Made by a program: the position numbers and the translations under genes. From NCBI GenBank assembly GCA_021234155.1, contig JAJEKV010000021.1, forward strand, positions 20,199,592 to 20,263,591: a stretch of DNA of 64,000 bases. Reading direction: 5' to 3'. Under the pieces are notes generated by a model. The model saw only the letters and a list, made by a program, of their open reading frames with translations. It made no database searches and was not told the origin of the DNA. Each line of letters starts with the position of its first letter. Position 1 is the stretch's first letter. The DNA comes from Isoetes taiwanensis (lineage: Eukaryota; Streptophyta; Lycopodiopsida; Isoetales; Isoetaceae). Shown piece by piece: positions 11,290 to 20,300 of the stretch.

Positions 11290-11622
11290 TCAGCCCACCT
11301 CGTCCCCCGAAATTGGCAAGGGGAGCCTCCTCTCCATCCTTCCATTGTTTTGTTCAGCACTTGGTGAGGGAGAGCCAGGGAAGTGTCCCCTCCCCGAACA
11401 TAATGGATCCCTGGGTGTGCTAGAGAATGCGTGCCTCCTTAGCAACCCCCGCATCCATACCCGACTTGAACCCCCCAAATTCCATGGACTGCCAGGCGCA
11501 CCCATCGAGCCCAGTCCCGTGACCCAGGAGCTCCAGGAGGTGTCGGACCTATACCCGGCTCCACCGCGAGGACCAGCTATAAGCCTAGCACACTGTAGGA
11601 GTCTTGTAGGCGCGCTAGGCAA
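11290..11622 (-). pseudogene. possible LINE ORF1 remnant
   Basis: A 110-codon minus-strand open frame, Gly/Ser/Pro/Arg-rich, lies directly upstream of the ORF2 endonuclease of the same L1. Position fits the C-terminal part of ORF1 (nucleic-acid-binding protein), but no CCHC knuckle or RRM is visible. It could also be a chance frame in GC-rich DNA. Confidence 0.25.
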
Positions 11623-12332
11623 GACCCCACCCCCGTTTCACCATTAGGCTCGTTTTCTGGTGCTGAATCACGCGATAGCCTCCATAGGCAGGTGGGCTCT
11701 TGTGCACATGCCACAATTATTGGGTATTAAGGGGGTCTAGCTAGAAATATCTCTAATTCTAAGAGGCTTTCATGTCTCTACCCTTCCCTTAAACCCAATA
11801 TAGGGAGGGAGCAGGAAGAAAGAATACCATTCAAGTATCCATCATCATCATAATAACATATGAAAGAGAATTTAACCATCCCATCTATTCAAAGAAGTGT
11901 TAGCAGAAGTACAAGCTATCTAGGGACTAACTAGTCTCTTGGTTGGAGCCATTATCATGGAAAGCCTCCATTCTTCAGGTCTGTTGGCAAGAACTGGTAG
12001 CTCCTCCTCCTCTCCTCTTCTCCAACCGATTTTGGGGCAGAAATGGAGTAGGACCCCAATTTCTCCTCTCAATTTGGCAAGTCCCACTTGGCCAGTCGAT
12101 TTGGGCCAGGTGGCGCTCCCTTGTTGGTTCCATTTAAGTAATTGTAACATAATTAGGTTATTTATCCACTAATTTTATTAGCATAGCTAATAAAATCCCT
12201 TTTAAGTGAACCCAGGTTACCTATTGACCCTTAAGGGTCTAGTTAAATACTGGTGACGTGTCATGGTATGCATACGTATACCGTATAAATACCTATAACG
12301 TCACAAAAACTGCAAAGTATTCTTACTTGCCT

Positions 12333-12420
12333 TGCAAATGCAAATCGGCCATGGAAATCCGCCCTGTAAATGGCAAATTCACCTTGCAAATGGCAAATTC
12401 GTCCTGGAAATGGCAAAACG
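12333..12420 (+). repeat. about 20-bp imperfect tandem repeat
   Basis: Four to five imperfect units of the form CTKGAAATGGCAAATTC follow one another (for example at 12361, 12381 and 12401). The repeat starts 28 bp outside the LTR end at 12305. Both strands are open through it only because the unit lacks stops in those frames. Confidence 0.6.
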
Positions 12421-12610
12421 GCTCTACATAACAGAGAATGAGACACAGAACATAGAAGGCAAAAGAAGCACAAGGACAGAATTTCACCATATGGTTCGCG
12501 TGCGTAAACCCATGGGCAGTTGGGGGGTTTCCGACGGGAAACCCGCCTCCTACCCATGGGTTCCCTAGCACATAACCTTCACTAGCCAGAAATTACTTAA
12601 GTATTAGATA

Positions 12611-12739
12611 ATTTTCAGGCAGGAGGGCTTCCGCCTGAAAATTTGGAGGTGGCGCACGAGCGACAGAGCCGCGAATGCTCCGCCGAGGCTGGTAGGGCGG
12701 CCAAAAAATTTTCAGGCAGAATCCCGACCGCCTGGAAAT
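12611..12739. repeat. pair of ATTTTCAGGC hairpins
   Basis: Two small inverted repeats share the same arms. ATTTTCAGGC at 12611-12620 pairs with GCCTGAAAAT at 12633-12642, and ATTTTCAGGC at 12708-12717 pairs with GCCTGGAAAT at 12730-12739. They are separated by 65 bp of GC-rich sequence. This may be a small foldback element or its ends. Confidence 0.55.
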
Positions 12740-12832
12740 ATCAAACGTAATAAAAAGTTGGGCAAATTACGTAGGAACATGTGGCAAGGGGCTCCTCTGC
12801 TTTCTCTGTTTCTGGCGGCAAGCATTGCTCAG

Positions 12833-12933
12833 GCCAAATCTCTTGCACATGCCAAATCTCTTGTGCAATCAGAGAAGGAAACACTGCATTTGGAGAAACG
12901 ATCGCAATCAGAGAAGGAAACACTGCATTTGAA
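12833..12933 (+). repeat. short nested tandem repeats
   Basis: A GCCAAATCTCTTG unit occurs twice (12833 and 12851), followed by two copies of a 28-bp unit (starting GCAATCAGAGAAGG at 12865 and 12904, period 39). The open frames through this stretch (12758-13038) are explained by the repeats, and I do not treat them as genes. Confidence 0.6.
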
Positions 12934-12939
12934 GCTCTA

Positions 12940-13596
12940 GCTATGACGGATATCTCCTGCAGCCTTGGATTTAGCCCCCTCAAACCCCTGCCAAACCAAG
13001 TTTTGCCTTCAAGGGTATCTCCGATGCCCTTTTCTTGATTCTTGCGCTTGGGAGACTTCCTTCTTGCGATTTAGAGACTGCAGTCCACAAATGCATACTG
13101 GCTGTTGAGCAGAAAGGGTAGCGCTGCTGCTCTTATTGATGAACCCAATAGAAGCTATGGCGATGGAAGGCAGAAGTGGTTGGCTATGGCATCTGCTTCG
13201 GTAGAACCATTGCTAAGGATGGATTAGGCGGTGAGCTATCATCAGGCCTAGCAACGCCACTCGACAAAATTACGCATTTTAAAACACGCATAATTTTATA
13301 GTAATTCGACCTAACCGTTTATTACGATTATAGGGTAAATTAAGTGATTTCAGCTGAAATTTTCAAGTGATGCTCTGGTGGCGCCGCCGACTACTATTAC
13401 ATTAAATTTAAAACATGAATTCAAAAGACTGTTTCATTAAAACACTATTTCATTACAATATTGAAACAATATCGGAGTTTCAAATTTCATCACAATCTTA
13501 ACATCAAAAAATGAGAACCATTCAGGTTCAAAATTCACAGCACAAGACATTTCAAAGTTCAAGATTCAGGTTCAAAGTTCACAACAGTTCAGCATC
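12940..13596. other. no recognised gene
   Basis: AT-rich DNA with short TTCAA-containing repeats around 13530-13590 (AAGTTCA and CAGGTTCAAA words). It lies just downstream of the minus-strand gene relic ending at about 13597 and could hold its 3' untranslated region. Confidence 0.3.
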
Positions 13597-14189
13597 CCTC
13601 AAGACATATTTGGTATTGCTGCAAAAACATTTTCTACGATCGATCCAGCCTGCAAAGGACTTGCAATTGAAATTGATAGAAAAACGCAATTCTTATTGGT
13701 TGTTCCCATGAAAGACTGACCACCACTATTGGACATCTTTAAATTAGAAATATAGCTGCCTCCTTCCAACTGAGGACGGGACTGCAAACATTTCTCCCAT
13801 ACGTCATTGTCGATCTCAAGCTATCTTAAGTTCGTCACACCCATAGTTCTAGAATTGACAGGTAGAACAGAACTAATGGAACTAGGTAGAACAGATTGAA
13901 CAACCTAAAAAACATAAATGAATTATTAAGAAAACTAAAATGAAAGTCTCAAACTAAAATAAACTTAGTAGAAATACCTTACCTCATCTGAAATATTGGT
14001 TTCGTCTTCGACAATTACAGGATCTAGTGGTTTCTGTGCAACAATTTCAACACCTGAAGATTTTACATTTGTAAATCTTGCTCGCAATCACACAACTTGT
14101 ACTTGCTCCAGAAGATATAAAGACAGTCCTCTTTATTATTTCTTGTTGAAGGACATCTTTATAAGATTTAAGTGATCCAAACTGTACAC

Positions 14190-14628
14190 TGATATGTTTT
14201 GGGTGCCATGGGGACCATTTGAGTAGATCCTCGGGAGACGATCTAATTATCACATATGGAGGGTGAAATCTCAATGTCTAGATGCTTTTGCCCAGTTGGT
14301 TGGGGCAAGATAGTTAGGGTGTCGTATCAATTGGTATCAGAGCCGAGTCTTCAGTTCAAGTCTCTATGGGAGCACCCCAAATATATAATTGCCACATGGG
14401 CGAATGATGTATGTCCCATGAGCATTTCGAGGAGGGGGGAATTGATATGGTTTGGGTGCCTGGGGGTATAGGATAAAGCCTGGAAAGATTCGGGCATCAT
14501 AGTGTGTTGTATCAATTGGTATCAGAGCTAAGTCTCGAGTTCAAGTCTCCATGGGAGCATTCCAATTGGTAAATTGCCTCATGGACGAATTCTATAAGTC
14601 ATGTACTATCAATCCCTATCTCCTCAAT
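14190..14628 (+). mobile_element. tandem TRIM-like mini LTR retrotransposon
   Basis: LTR1 is 14190-14329 (TGATATG...GTATCA), spacer AT, primer site TGGTATCAGAGC at 14332-14343, a 111-bp internal region ending in a polypurine tract (GAGGAGGGGGGAAT, 14429-14442), then LTR2 14443-14514 (TGATATGG...GTATCA), AT, a second primer site 14517-14528 and a second, diverged internal region to about 14628. LTR1 carries about 68 bp not in LTR2. There is no coding capacity, as in TRIM or SMART elements, which rely on another element's proteins. It splits an exon of the recombinase-like relic. The right boundary is uncertain. Confidence 0.7.
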
Positions 14629-14982
14629 TATCATATCCTGTTTTTTTCTGACAACACGTCTAATAGTCTTAAAAAGATTATTGAGGCTACATGAAAACAA
14701 TAATGATTAGAATTAGATACAAACTTTATAAACAAAAAAAAATAAAAATAAAATAGAAGTACTAACCTGCCAGCAGGAAACACCTTTCCATTATTTTTCT
14801 TCACTTGTATAATAAACATAATAAGCATCTCATCTAGTTCGAGCAAAGGGATATCTTCAATAGCAACAGAAGTGTTCATCTTCTAAAAATCTTCCAAGCA
14901 TCGAGCTTTCTTCGTGCCCAATTTGTAACTTTTGAGGACCAATCTCTGCCCCCATGGTAAACATCATGCATAATCTGATCAT

Positions 14983-15712
14983 AATAGGCTTGTGAACTCT
15001 ACGTATAGGCTGCTCTAATGGTGATATCCTTCCGCCATCCATTATATGGTCCCGGCTCCCACCTCCTACTTGGAGACATATATGGACTTGGGCTTGGGAT
15101 AAACTACTTCATCCTAAGGTGGCTGTACTTTGGCACCAAATTCTTCACAGATGCCCTCGTGTGAATGTGCTTGTCCATAGATTCGATCCTGGAGTGTCAG
15201 CTTTTGCCCACTGTGCAAGCAAAGGGACGAGATTATTGAAGCATTGTTTCTATTTATGTGATCATCTCCAGCCTGTTTGGTCTTGGCTGCTTTCTCTTTT
15301 CCATGTGACATTGACAAGTCAACAAGTGCTCCCTGGCTATTTATCCGGCTACTTGGAATAAGTTGCGGAGCCAAGCATTTCATTTAGCATCAGGATGGTT
15401 GTTGTGGTCCATCTAGAAGTGTAGAAGATTGTGTGTTTTTCAGGGTTTGGATATTCCTCCTGCAGTTGTCCTCCAGGACGCACAAGCTAGAATTGCTAAG
15501 GCCAATCATTGCTCTTCGCTTGCTCCTGCCAAGCGACAGCTGATATTTGAGTTCTATTTGAGTGTGTTGCCTTATGCATAGGCTGGTGGTTTTATTAAGT
15601 GGGTCATGATTATCCTCTGAGATTTTATTCCCGCCTCTGCATTTCTATCTGGCTTTTGGCTTGGAGTTTCAATAAAGTTTGACGTCCTTCAAAATAAATA
15701 AATAAATAAATA
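14983..15712 (+). mobile_element. 5'-truncated L1 LINE with target-site duplication
   Basis: The insert encodes the L1 C-terminus on the plus strand (DKLLHPKVAVLWHQILHRC, then CPLC and HCFYLC of zf-RVT). It ends AATAAAGTTTGACGTCCTTC plus an (AAAT)n tail at 15690-15712. TAATCTGATCAT occurs on both sides (14971-14982 and 15711-15722), a 12-bp target duplication. Removing the insert restores an open minus-strand frame (KFLPLDDQ joined to IMHDVYHGGRDW), so it postdates the host gene. Confidence 0.9.
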
Positions 15713-15956
15713 ATCTGATCATCTAGTGGAAGAAACTTATCATTACCAATGTCCTTATCTTGATCTTTAGTACTATCCCTGAAACCTTGATCAAACCGTA
15801 GTTCCTTCGCACTTCCTCCATAAACTTGGAAATTTCATCAGTGTGATGTGTTTCAAGGTATTTGTCAACATATGTTATTTCATCCTCAGATGCAAGACAT
15901 CCAGTCAACTGAAGAGAGAATGATGGAATATCGGGTCCCTTGCTTTTAGGATCCAT

Positions 15957-16677
15957 TCTAAACAAAGAACTATTAGATAATATTACAAGAGATATCACAC
16001 TCCACCAAGTAAAAGACACGATTGTCTTCATATTTCTATACCGAAGCACAAGCTGACAGCTTGAAGTACAAGCTTACAGGTTAAATGTTCTAAACTCCAC
16101 TAAACTCCATCTTAAACTCCACTGCATTCCACTAAACTCCATTGCGTTCCACTACTACTACATTCCTCAAACCTTAAACCAAACCTCCCTTAAATTGAAA
16201 GACTTTAAACTGAACATCAGACCAAACCCTGAAAAAGTATCTCCACGCGACTAGAACCAAGTCCCGGCGACTCCATAACCTCCCAATGACTCCATAATCC
16301 CCCAACAACTCAGCATTTCCTAAAGCTTGCAATATTTACCAAGAAACACTTGCAAAATTCTCAACACTTGTAAGATTCAACAGAAAACACGAAGCAAATT
16401 AAAAGAAAAAGTGAAACAAAAAGCGGACAAAGACATAAAAGTTTTCAACAACTCCACCGGAAGATCGTCACCTAGCGCCTCCAAGGAGCTTGTCCAAACT
16501 AAAAACACGCATTGCCAATCCAGCGGCCTAGCACCTCAAAAAAATCTCCGGACGAAGGTCTCGTCGGAACAGAGTATCTTTAAAGAAAATATTTAAAGAA
16601 AGAACAGATATTTAAAGAAAATACCTTTTATACCCCTGCCAACAGGGGTCATTTCTGGTTGGTGAAGGCCACGTCGA
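15957..16677 (-). other. 5' flank of the recombinase-like relic
   Basis: Contains repeated ACTCCACTAAACTCC words (16090-16170), a C/A-rich stretch, and an unrecognised 89-codon plus-strand frame (16327-16596) rich in Lys and Ser. I cannot identify a promoter element with confidence. Confidence 0.3.
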
Positions 16678-16766
16678 GCAAAAGCCACCACCTGGCGGTT
16701 CCTGAGTGTGAATCCTGGCACCACCTGCGGATTCCTGCCCAGGAATTGCCAGGTGGTGGCTTTTGC
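16678..16766. repeat. 89-bp hairpin with 27-bp arms
   Basis: Arms 16678-16704 and 16740-16766 are complementary with two mismatches (GCAAAAGCCACCACCTGGC and its complement), around a 35-base loop that itself repeats part of the arm (CACCACCTG). It could be a MITE core or a small-RNA precursor-like foldback. Confidence 0.65.
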
Positions 16767-17254
16767 CCCATATTTAGAATACGAATTCAATTCATTTTTC
16801 GCAATAGTTTTTAAATATTGTCCCACTAGTACGCTCTTTTTAAAATAAAATAGAGGTTGGATTGAGTTTTGAATCCCGAATTTGGTTTCGTTCTGTGTTT
16901 TCATCATTATTTTGCTAGATTTCATCTGTTGCCTTCTATTTAAAAAACCCTTTAATACACTTATACAGTGGGAAATATGACGTTTCTATACGAAGAAATA
17001 CTCGAACCATATCACGCAAAAACCCGAAGAACCCAAAATCTATGGAGATCAGCCTAAATCACACCGGTCTACTGGCACAATTCATGAAACTCTATTCTTG
17101 TATTCCCCCCACTAGAAACCTAAGAAACCAAACTTTAATGCCTAAGATTCTGGAACCGAAAAAATACAAAATATATGCAGGGGCTTTGGTTGAAGACATT
17201 TTAAAGGCCTAGATAGTGTTGCAAAAATACGCGTATTTTTTGAAAAGGATCCAT
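16767..17254. other. no recognised gene
   Basis: AT-rich anonymous DNA. No long frame or repeat stands out. Confidence 0.3.
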
Positions 17255-17550
17255 TCCGTACCGTACTTGTACGTACATACTTTTAAAAAATACTCCTGAC
17301 GTTTTTTTTATAAAATACTACTTGTTTTTCACAGAACAGTAAACTTGCACTTCCAGGAATTGAACCTGGGCCTCCTAGATATCAAACTAACATGCTAACC
17401 AACTTTCCCTACATCAATTTTATATTTTATTTCACTGTTTTATTCTATTTAAACACTGTTTTATTTTTAAAAAATACTCCAAACGTCATAAGGTACGTAT
17501 GGCTGAAAAAAAACGTATTTTTTAAAAAATACGTACAGTACGCGTACGGG
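17255..17550. mobile_element. MITE-like element with CGTAC-rich inverted ends
   Basis: The left arm (17255-17311) and right arm (17506-17550) are imperfect inverted repeats combining CCGTACCGTACTTGTACG and TTTTAAAAAATAC with an ACGTTTTTTTT block. A 16-bp direct repeat TTTTAAAAAATACTCC (17281-17296 and 17465-17480) adds internal symmetry. The centre holds a tRNA-like sequence. No protein is encoded. Confidence 0.6.
17347..17408 (-). tRNA. tRNA-like pseudogene (3' half)
   Basis: The minus strand has a perfect T arm (CCAGG, loop TTCAATT, CCTGG; plus 17353-17369) preceded by a B-box match and, upstream, a D-arm-like GTTGGTTAGCATG. The 3' end GAAGTGC would need a 5' GCACTTC, which is absent, so the acceptor stem cannot form. 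It is a decayed tRNA or a tRNA-derived piece inside the surrounding MITE, not a functional gene. Confidence 0.45.
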
Positions 17551-18583
17551 ACATTGATGCATGCTGAACATGATCTGAAGAATTCTTGAAGCTCCTGTGC
17601 ACTCCTCAGTTGGATTTGCAAAAATTTGACTGAAAAACATCTTCTTATATTATTTTATGTCTTGAATGGCTTTTGATGTGTTTGGAGGACTGATTACCTT
17701 CTACATGATCTTATTATAATTTGTATTACCTTCTCATCAATGAAAATTGCCTACTAATTTCCAAAAACCATCTTTAGTATGATTTGTAGTGTTTTTCCAC
17801 TCCAAAAAATTCGACGGTAAAATATCCTTTGTTCCAAATCCTTTTTTGAAAAGTTGCCATCTATCCTTTCATCCATTAGCACCTGTGTGTTAAAGAATTC
17901 TCAAAAAAAAAAAGCAATCCAAACTCCAGTTACAAATTTCCACATTCTGTCTGAGCCAATTCTTGACTGTATTTTTGCAAATCAGTGCACAGAAATACTT
18001 CTTGTGATCCAAATTGCAATTTGATCTCTTGCCCCATATCACAACAGCTATTTGCTTTGGAATTTCTCAAAAAACCATTTGGCAACTCAAAAAACATTTT
18101 TTTGATCATTGCTTTGCATATTGACTGCCATTAACCAATTTTTGACCCAAGTTTGAGCTCGAATATCTCCTAGATTACAACTCTAACTTGCTCAAGGATT
18201 TCACCATATTCTTCTAGTAATTTTTCTCTGCCAATTTGAGAAAACACTTTGAAAATCAATTTGTTCCTACAAGCCACCTCGACTTGACTACTGCTATCAT
18301 TTTTCAGAAATGGGAAAGTATGAATACTTGTTGTTTGGATCCATTTTATTGAAAGTTTCTTGTATAGACTTAACCCTAAGTGATCTGGAGGTTCTAACTC
18401 CAACTTGAGCATAGTCTCAAGTTGGCTTCTTGTATGACTCTTAAAGCCAGGTTGGTCAACATCTTGGAGGCTCTGTCGAGATCTTCCTAGATCTCAAGAA
18501 CTCGTGGCTCCTAAACATAAGTTTCCAGTAGAGCAAGACTACATGACTATTTAGAAGCATCAGAGCACTACAGAGAAAGGCCT
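17551..18583. other. no recognised gene; possible gypsy leader at the right
   Basis: AT-rich DNA. ATCAGAGCACTACAGAG at 18560-18576 could be a degenerate tRNA-Met-type primer site for the gypsy element that follows, but the first bases (TGGT) are lost. No LTR boundary is visible. Confidence 0.25.
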
Positions 18584-20300
18584 TTGCGATCTAGTTTTTC
18601 CACCGGTTTGCTAAATATTCCTTTGTGCTTCTTTGATTCCAGCATGAGTGCTAATACTTTTTTGAGGGTGTTTAAGGATTATTACAAGGATTATGGTTTT
18701 AAGAAAGGGTGTAAACTTTCAGAATTTGAGAAATGCTTCAAGGAAGAGAGTGAAGATGGAGCATGGCTAACTTATGAGAAGCTAATGGGAACCACCTCAT
18801 GGGTTGAGCTTGTTAAGAAGTTCTTGGATAGGTTTGATAAGTTAGCTGCCCCTAAGAATCTCGTCAATGAATTGCAAAACTTCAATATTCATGCAGGGGA
18901 AAGTGTGAACCAGTACAAGGAAAGATTTAGCACCTACATGAGTAGATGCCAAAAATGCCAAGTCTCAATCCCAACTCTCTTCTTGGTCACTGACTTTATC
19001 AACGGCTTGGAAAGAAGGCCAGATATCCAAAGGAAATTGCTCAAGATCCAAGCTGTTGAGGGTTTTGATTCTAGTTCTTGTTAAGGCCACTGATCTTACC
19101 CGGATGCTTTCTACATTATCTGATAAACATCATACAATCTTTCACCATGATCCTTTCTAACCTGATGCTACTGATGCCAGCTATGATCACCATCCTCCCA
19201 TTCATGTTTATAACATACAGAAGGACGTGAAGGAATCTAAGGAATAGGAGATTGATCCTCAGGTTTTAGAGGTCAAAGCAAATCTTTTTAAAGCTATTGA
19301 AGCTTGGCATATGTGACTAAACAGCTTGTTGAACTCAAAACATCTAGGGGAAGTAATGTCTACCCAGATTGCATTCATCATAACAAAAATACACATCCAT
19401 CTAATACCTACTATTGGAGAGTGTGCCCTAAGTGCAATATGAAGGGCCATTTTGGAAAAGAGTGCTCTGTATGTGTCTTTTGCAAAGAGATTAGTCATAC
19501 TGATATTAGATGGTTAAAGAGTATTCTGCTAAACAAGAAAAAAAAAATCTGAACCAGATTCCTCTGTGAGATTTGTTGAACCAAGTGCCTCTATAAGATT
19601 TGTGCAGACCACAGATGTTTAAGGCTGAAAAAGTCATGGTAGTGCAGAGTAAGACCATGAGTGAAGTCAATAAGCATGCCGAATCTAGTGAACCTGTTCC
19701 CAATGCCCCTAGAGTGCCATCACCACCATCACCAAATCCTATTGTAGAAGTACCCCCTCGAGAAATAGCTCCATCTCCTCATCATAAGTATGGTACGAAA
19801 GACCAAGATCTTGATGAGGTAGATGCTTTACTCAGGAATTCCAAAGTAAGATCTCTTCACTTTGCTAAAGATTGCACCTAGTTATAGAAAGATGATGTTG
19901 CAGCAAACTGTTTGCAATGAGCTAACATCTTGTGTGAACTTTGCTGATGCTACTAACCTTGTGTCTCAAAATGAAGAAGACCCTGGAGTTTTTATGTGCC
20001 TAACACTACATCTTTTCTAATGTGTTGCTAGATGGTGGATCACCTTTGAATATTATGCCTTATCATGTTATGAAGAAGTATGGCCTGGAAATAGATAAGA
20101 GATCTTCTGTTTTGTTGAAATCTTTCTCTAATGCTAAGATAGCCCCTGTGGGAATAGTAACCAAGGTTCCTGTTAACACAGAAGGCATAATTGTGGCTAA
20201 TAACTTCATTGTGGTTTGAGGATGTGGGAGAGGATGCAGACATTTATGACCTCTTGCAAGGAAGGAGATGCATGTCGATCCACACCGTAGGACCAAGATT
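18584..20300 (+). pseudogene. Ty3/gypsy gag-protease fragment
   Basis: The gag domain (18644-19084) has the plant retrotransposon-gag pattern: WVELVKKFLDRFDKLAAP, then NELQNFNIHAGESVNQYKER. A CCHC knuckle follows (CPKCNMKGHFGKEC, about 19423). A Pro/Ser-rich linker (19640-19800) precedes an aspartic protease (20022-20219) with LLDGGSPLNIMP, where Gly replaces the usual Thr of DTGS. DVGEDADIYDLL..GRR near 20225-20270 matches the region before RT. Several frameshifts separate these parts, and RT, RNase H and integrase are missing. Confidence 0.88.

Larger units (their letters stand above)
7359..11640 (-). mobile_element. L1-type LINE, minus strand
   Basis: A T-run at 7359-7382 is the poly(A) tail of a minus-strand LINE. 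It is followed by GAAGGGGCGACAAGCTTTATT, the complement of the AATAAA..CTTC end seen in other L1 copies in this window. Going right, zf-RVT, RT and endonuclease remnants appear in the expected reverse order, then a possible ORF1 tail (11290-11622). The 5' limit is not sharp; I place it near 11640, where sequence becomes LTR-like again. No target duplication could be confirmed. Confidence 0.8.
6776..12305 (-). mobile_element. 5' LTR of a minus-strand retrotransposon, with nested L1
   Basis: In plus orientation the LTR starts TGTGACG at 6776 and ends CGTCACA at 12305, giving matching 7-bp terminal inverted repeats with the TG...CA ends expected of an LTR. The inner end abuts a tRNA-iMet primer site. 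An L1 inserted on the same strand (about 7359-11640) inflates it; without that the LTR is about 1.2 kb. No second LTR is found to the left, where the element ends near the H3 fragment at about 4.99 kb, so it is 3'-truncated. Confidence 0.65.
13597..15956 (-). pseudogene. Crypton/DUF3504-like tyrosine recombinase relic, multi-exon
   Basis: Minus-strand model: ATG at 15956 (MDPKSKGPDIPSF), exon to 14767, an 80-bp GT-AG intron (14766-14687), exon 14686 to 13983 broken by a TRIM, a 78-bp intron (13982-13905), and a last exon to about 13597. Splicing intron 1 joins in phase LDEMLIMFIIQVKKNNGK to SLNNLFKTIRRVVRKK, followed after the TRIM by FGSLKSYKDVLQQEI. I recall this pattern (LEVRKKDG, TLYxxxxxIQRYLR, FxxxLDxxMK) from the N-terminal domain of DUF3504/Crypton recombinases. 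TNWARRKLDAWKIF upstream also fits. The catalytic R-H-R-Y domain is absent. There are at least two frameshifts and one stop. Family assignment is inference from remembered patterns. Confidence 0.5.

Noticed and set aside
12758-13038. Overlapping plus-strand frames as a gene
   Set aside because: They run through short tandem duplications and have no recognisable domain; repetition explains the openness.
17341-17408. Functional tRNA gene
   Set aside because: The T arm is perfect, but the acceptor stem cannot pair and the D-arm side is degraded.
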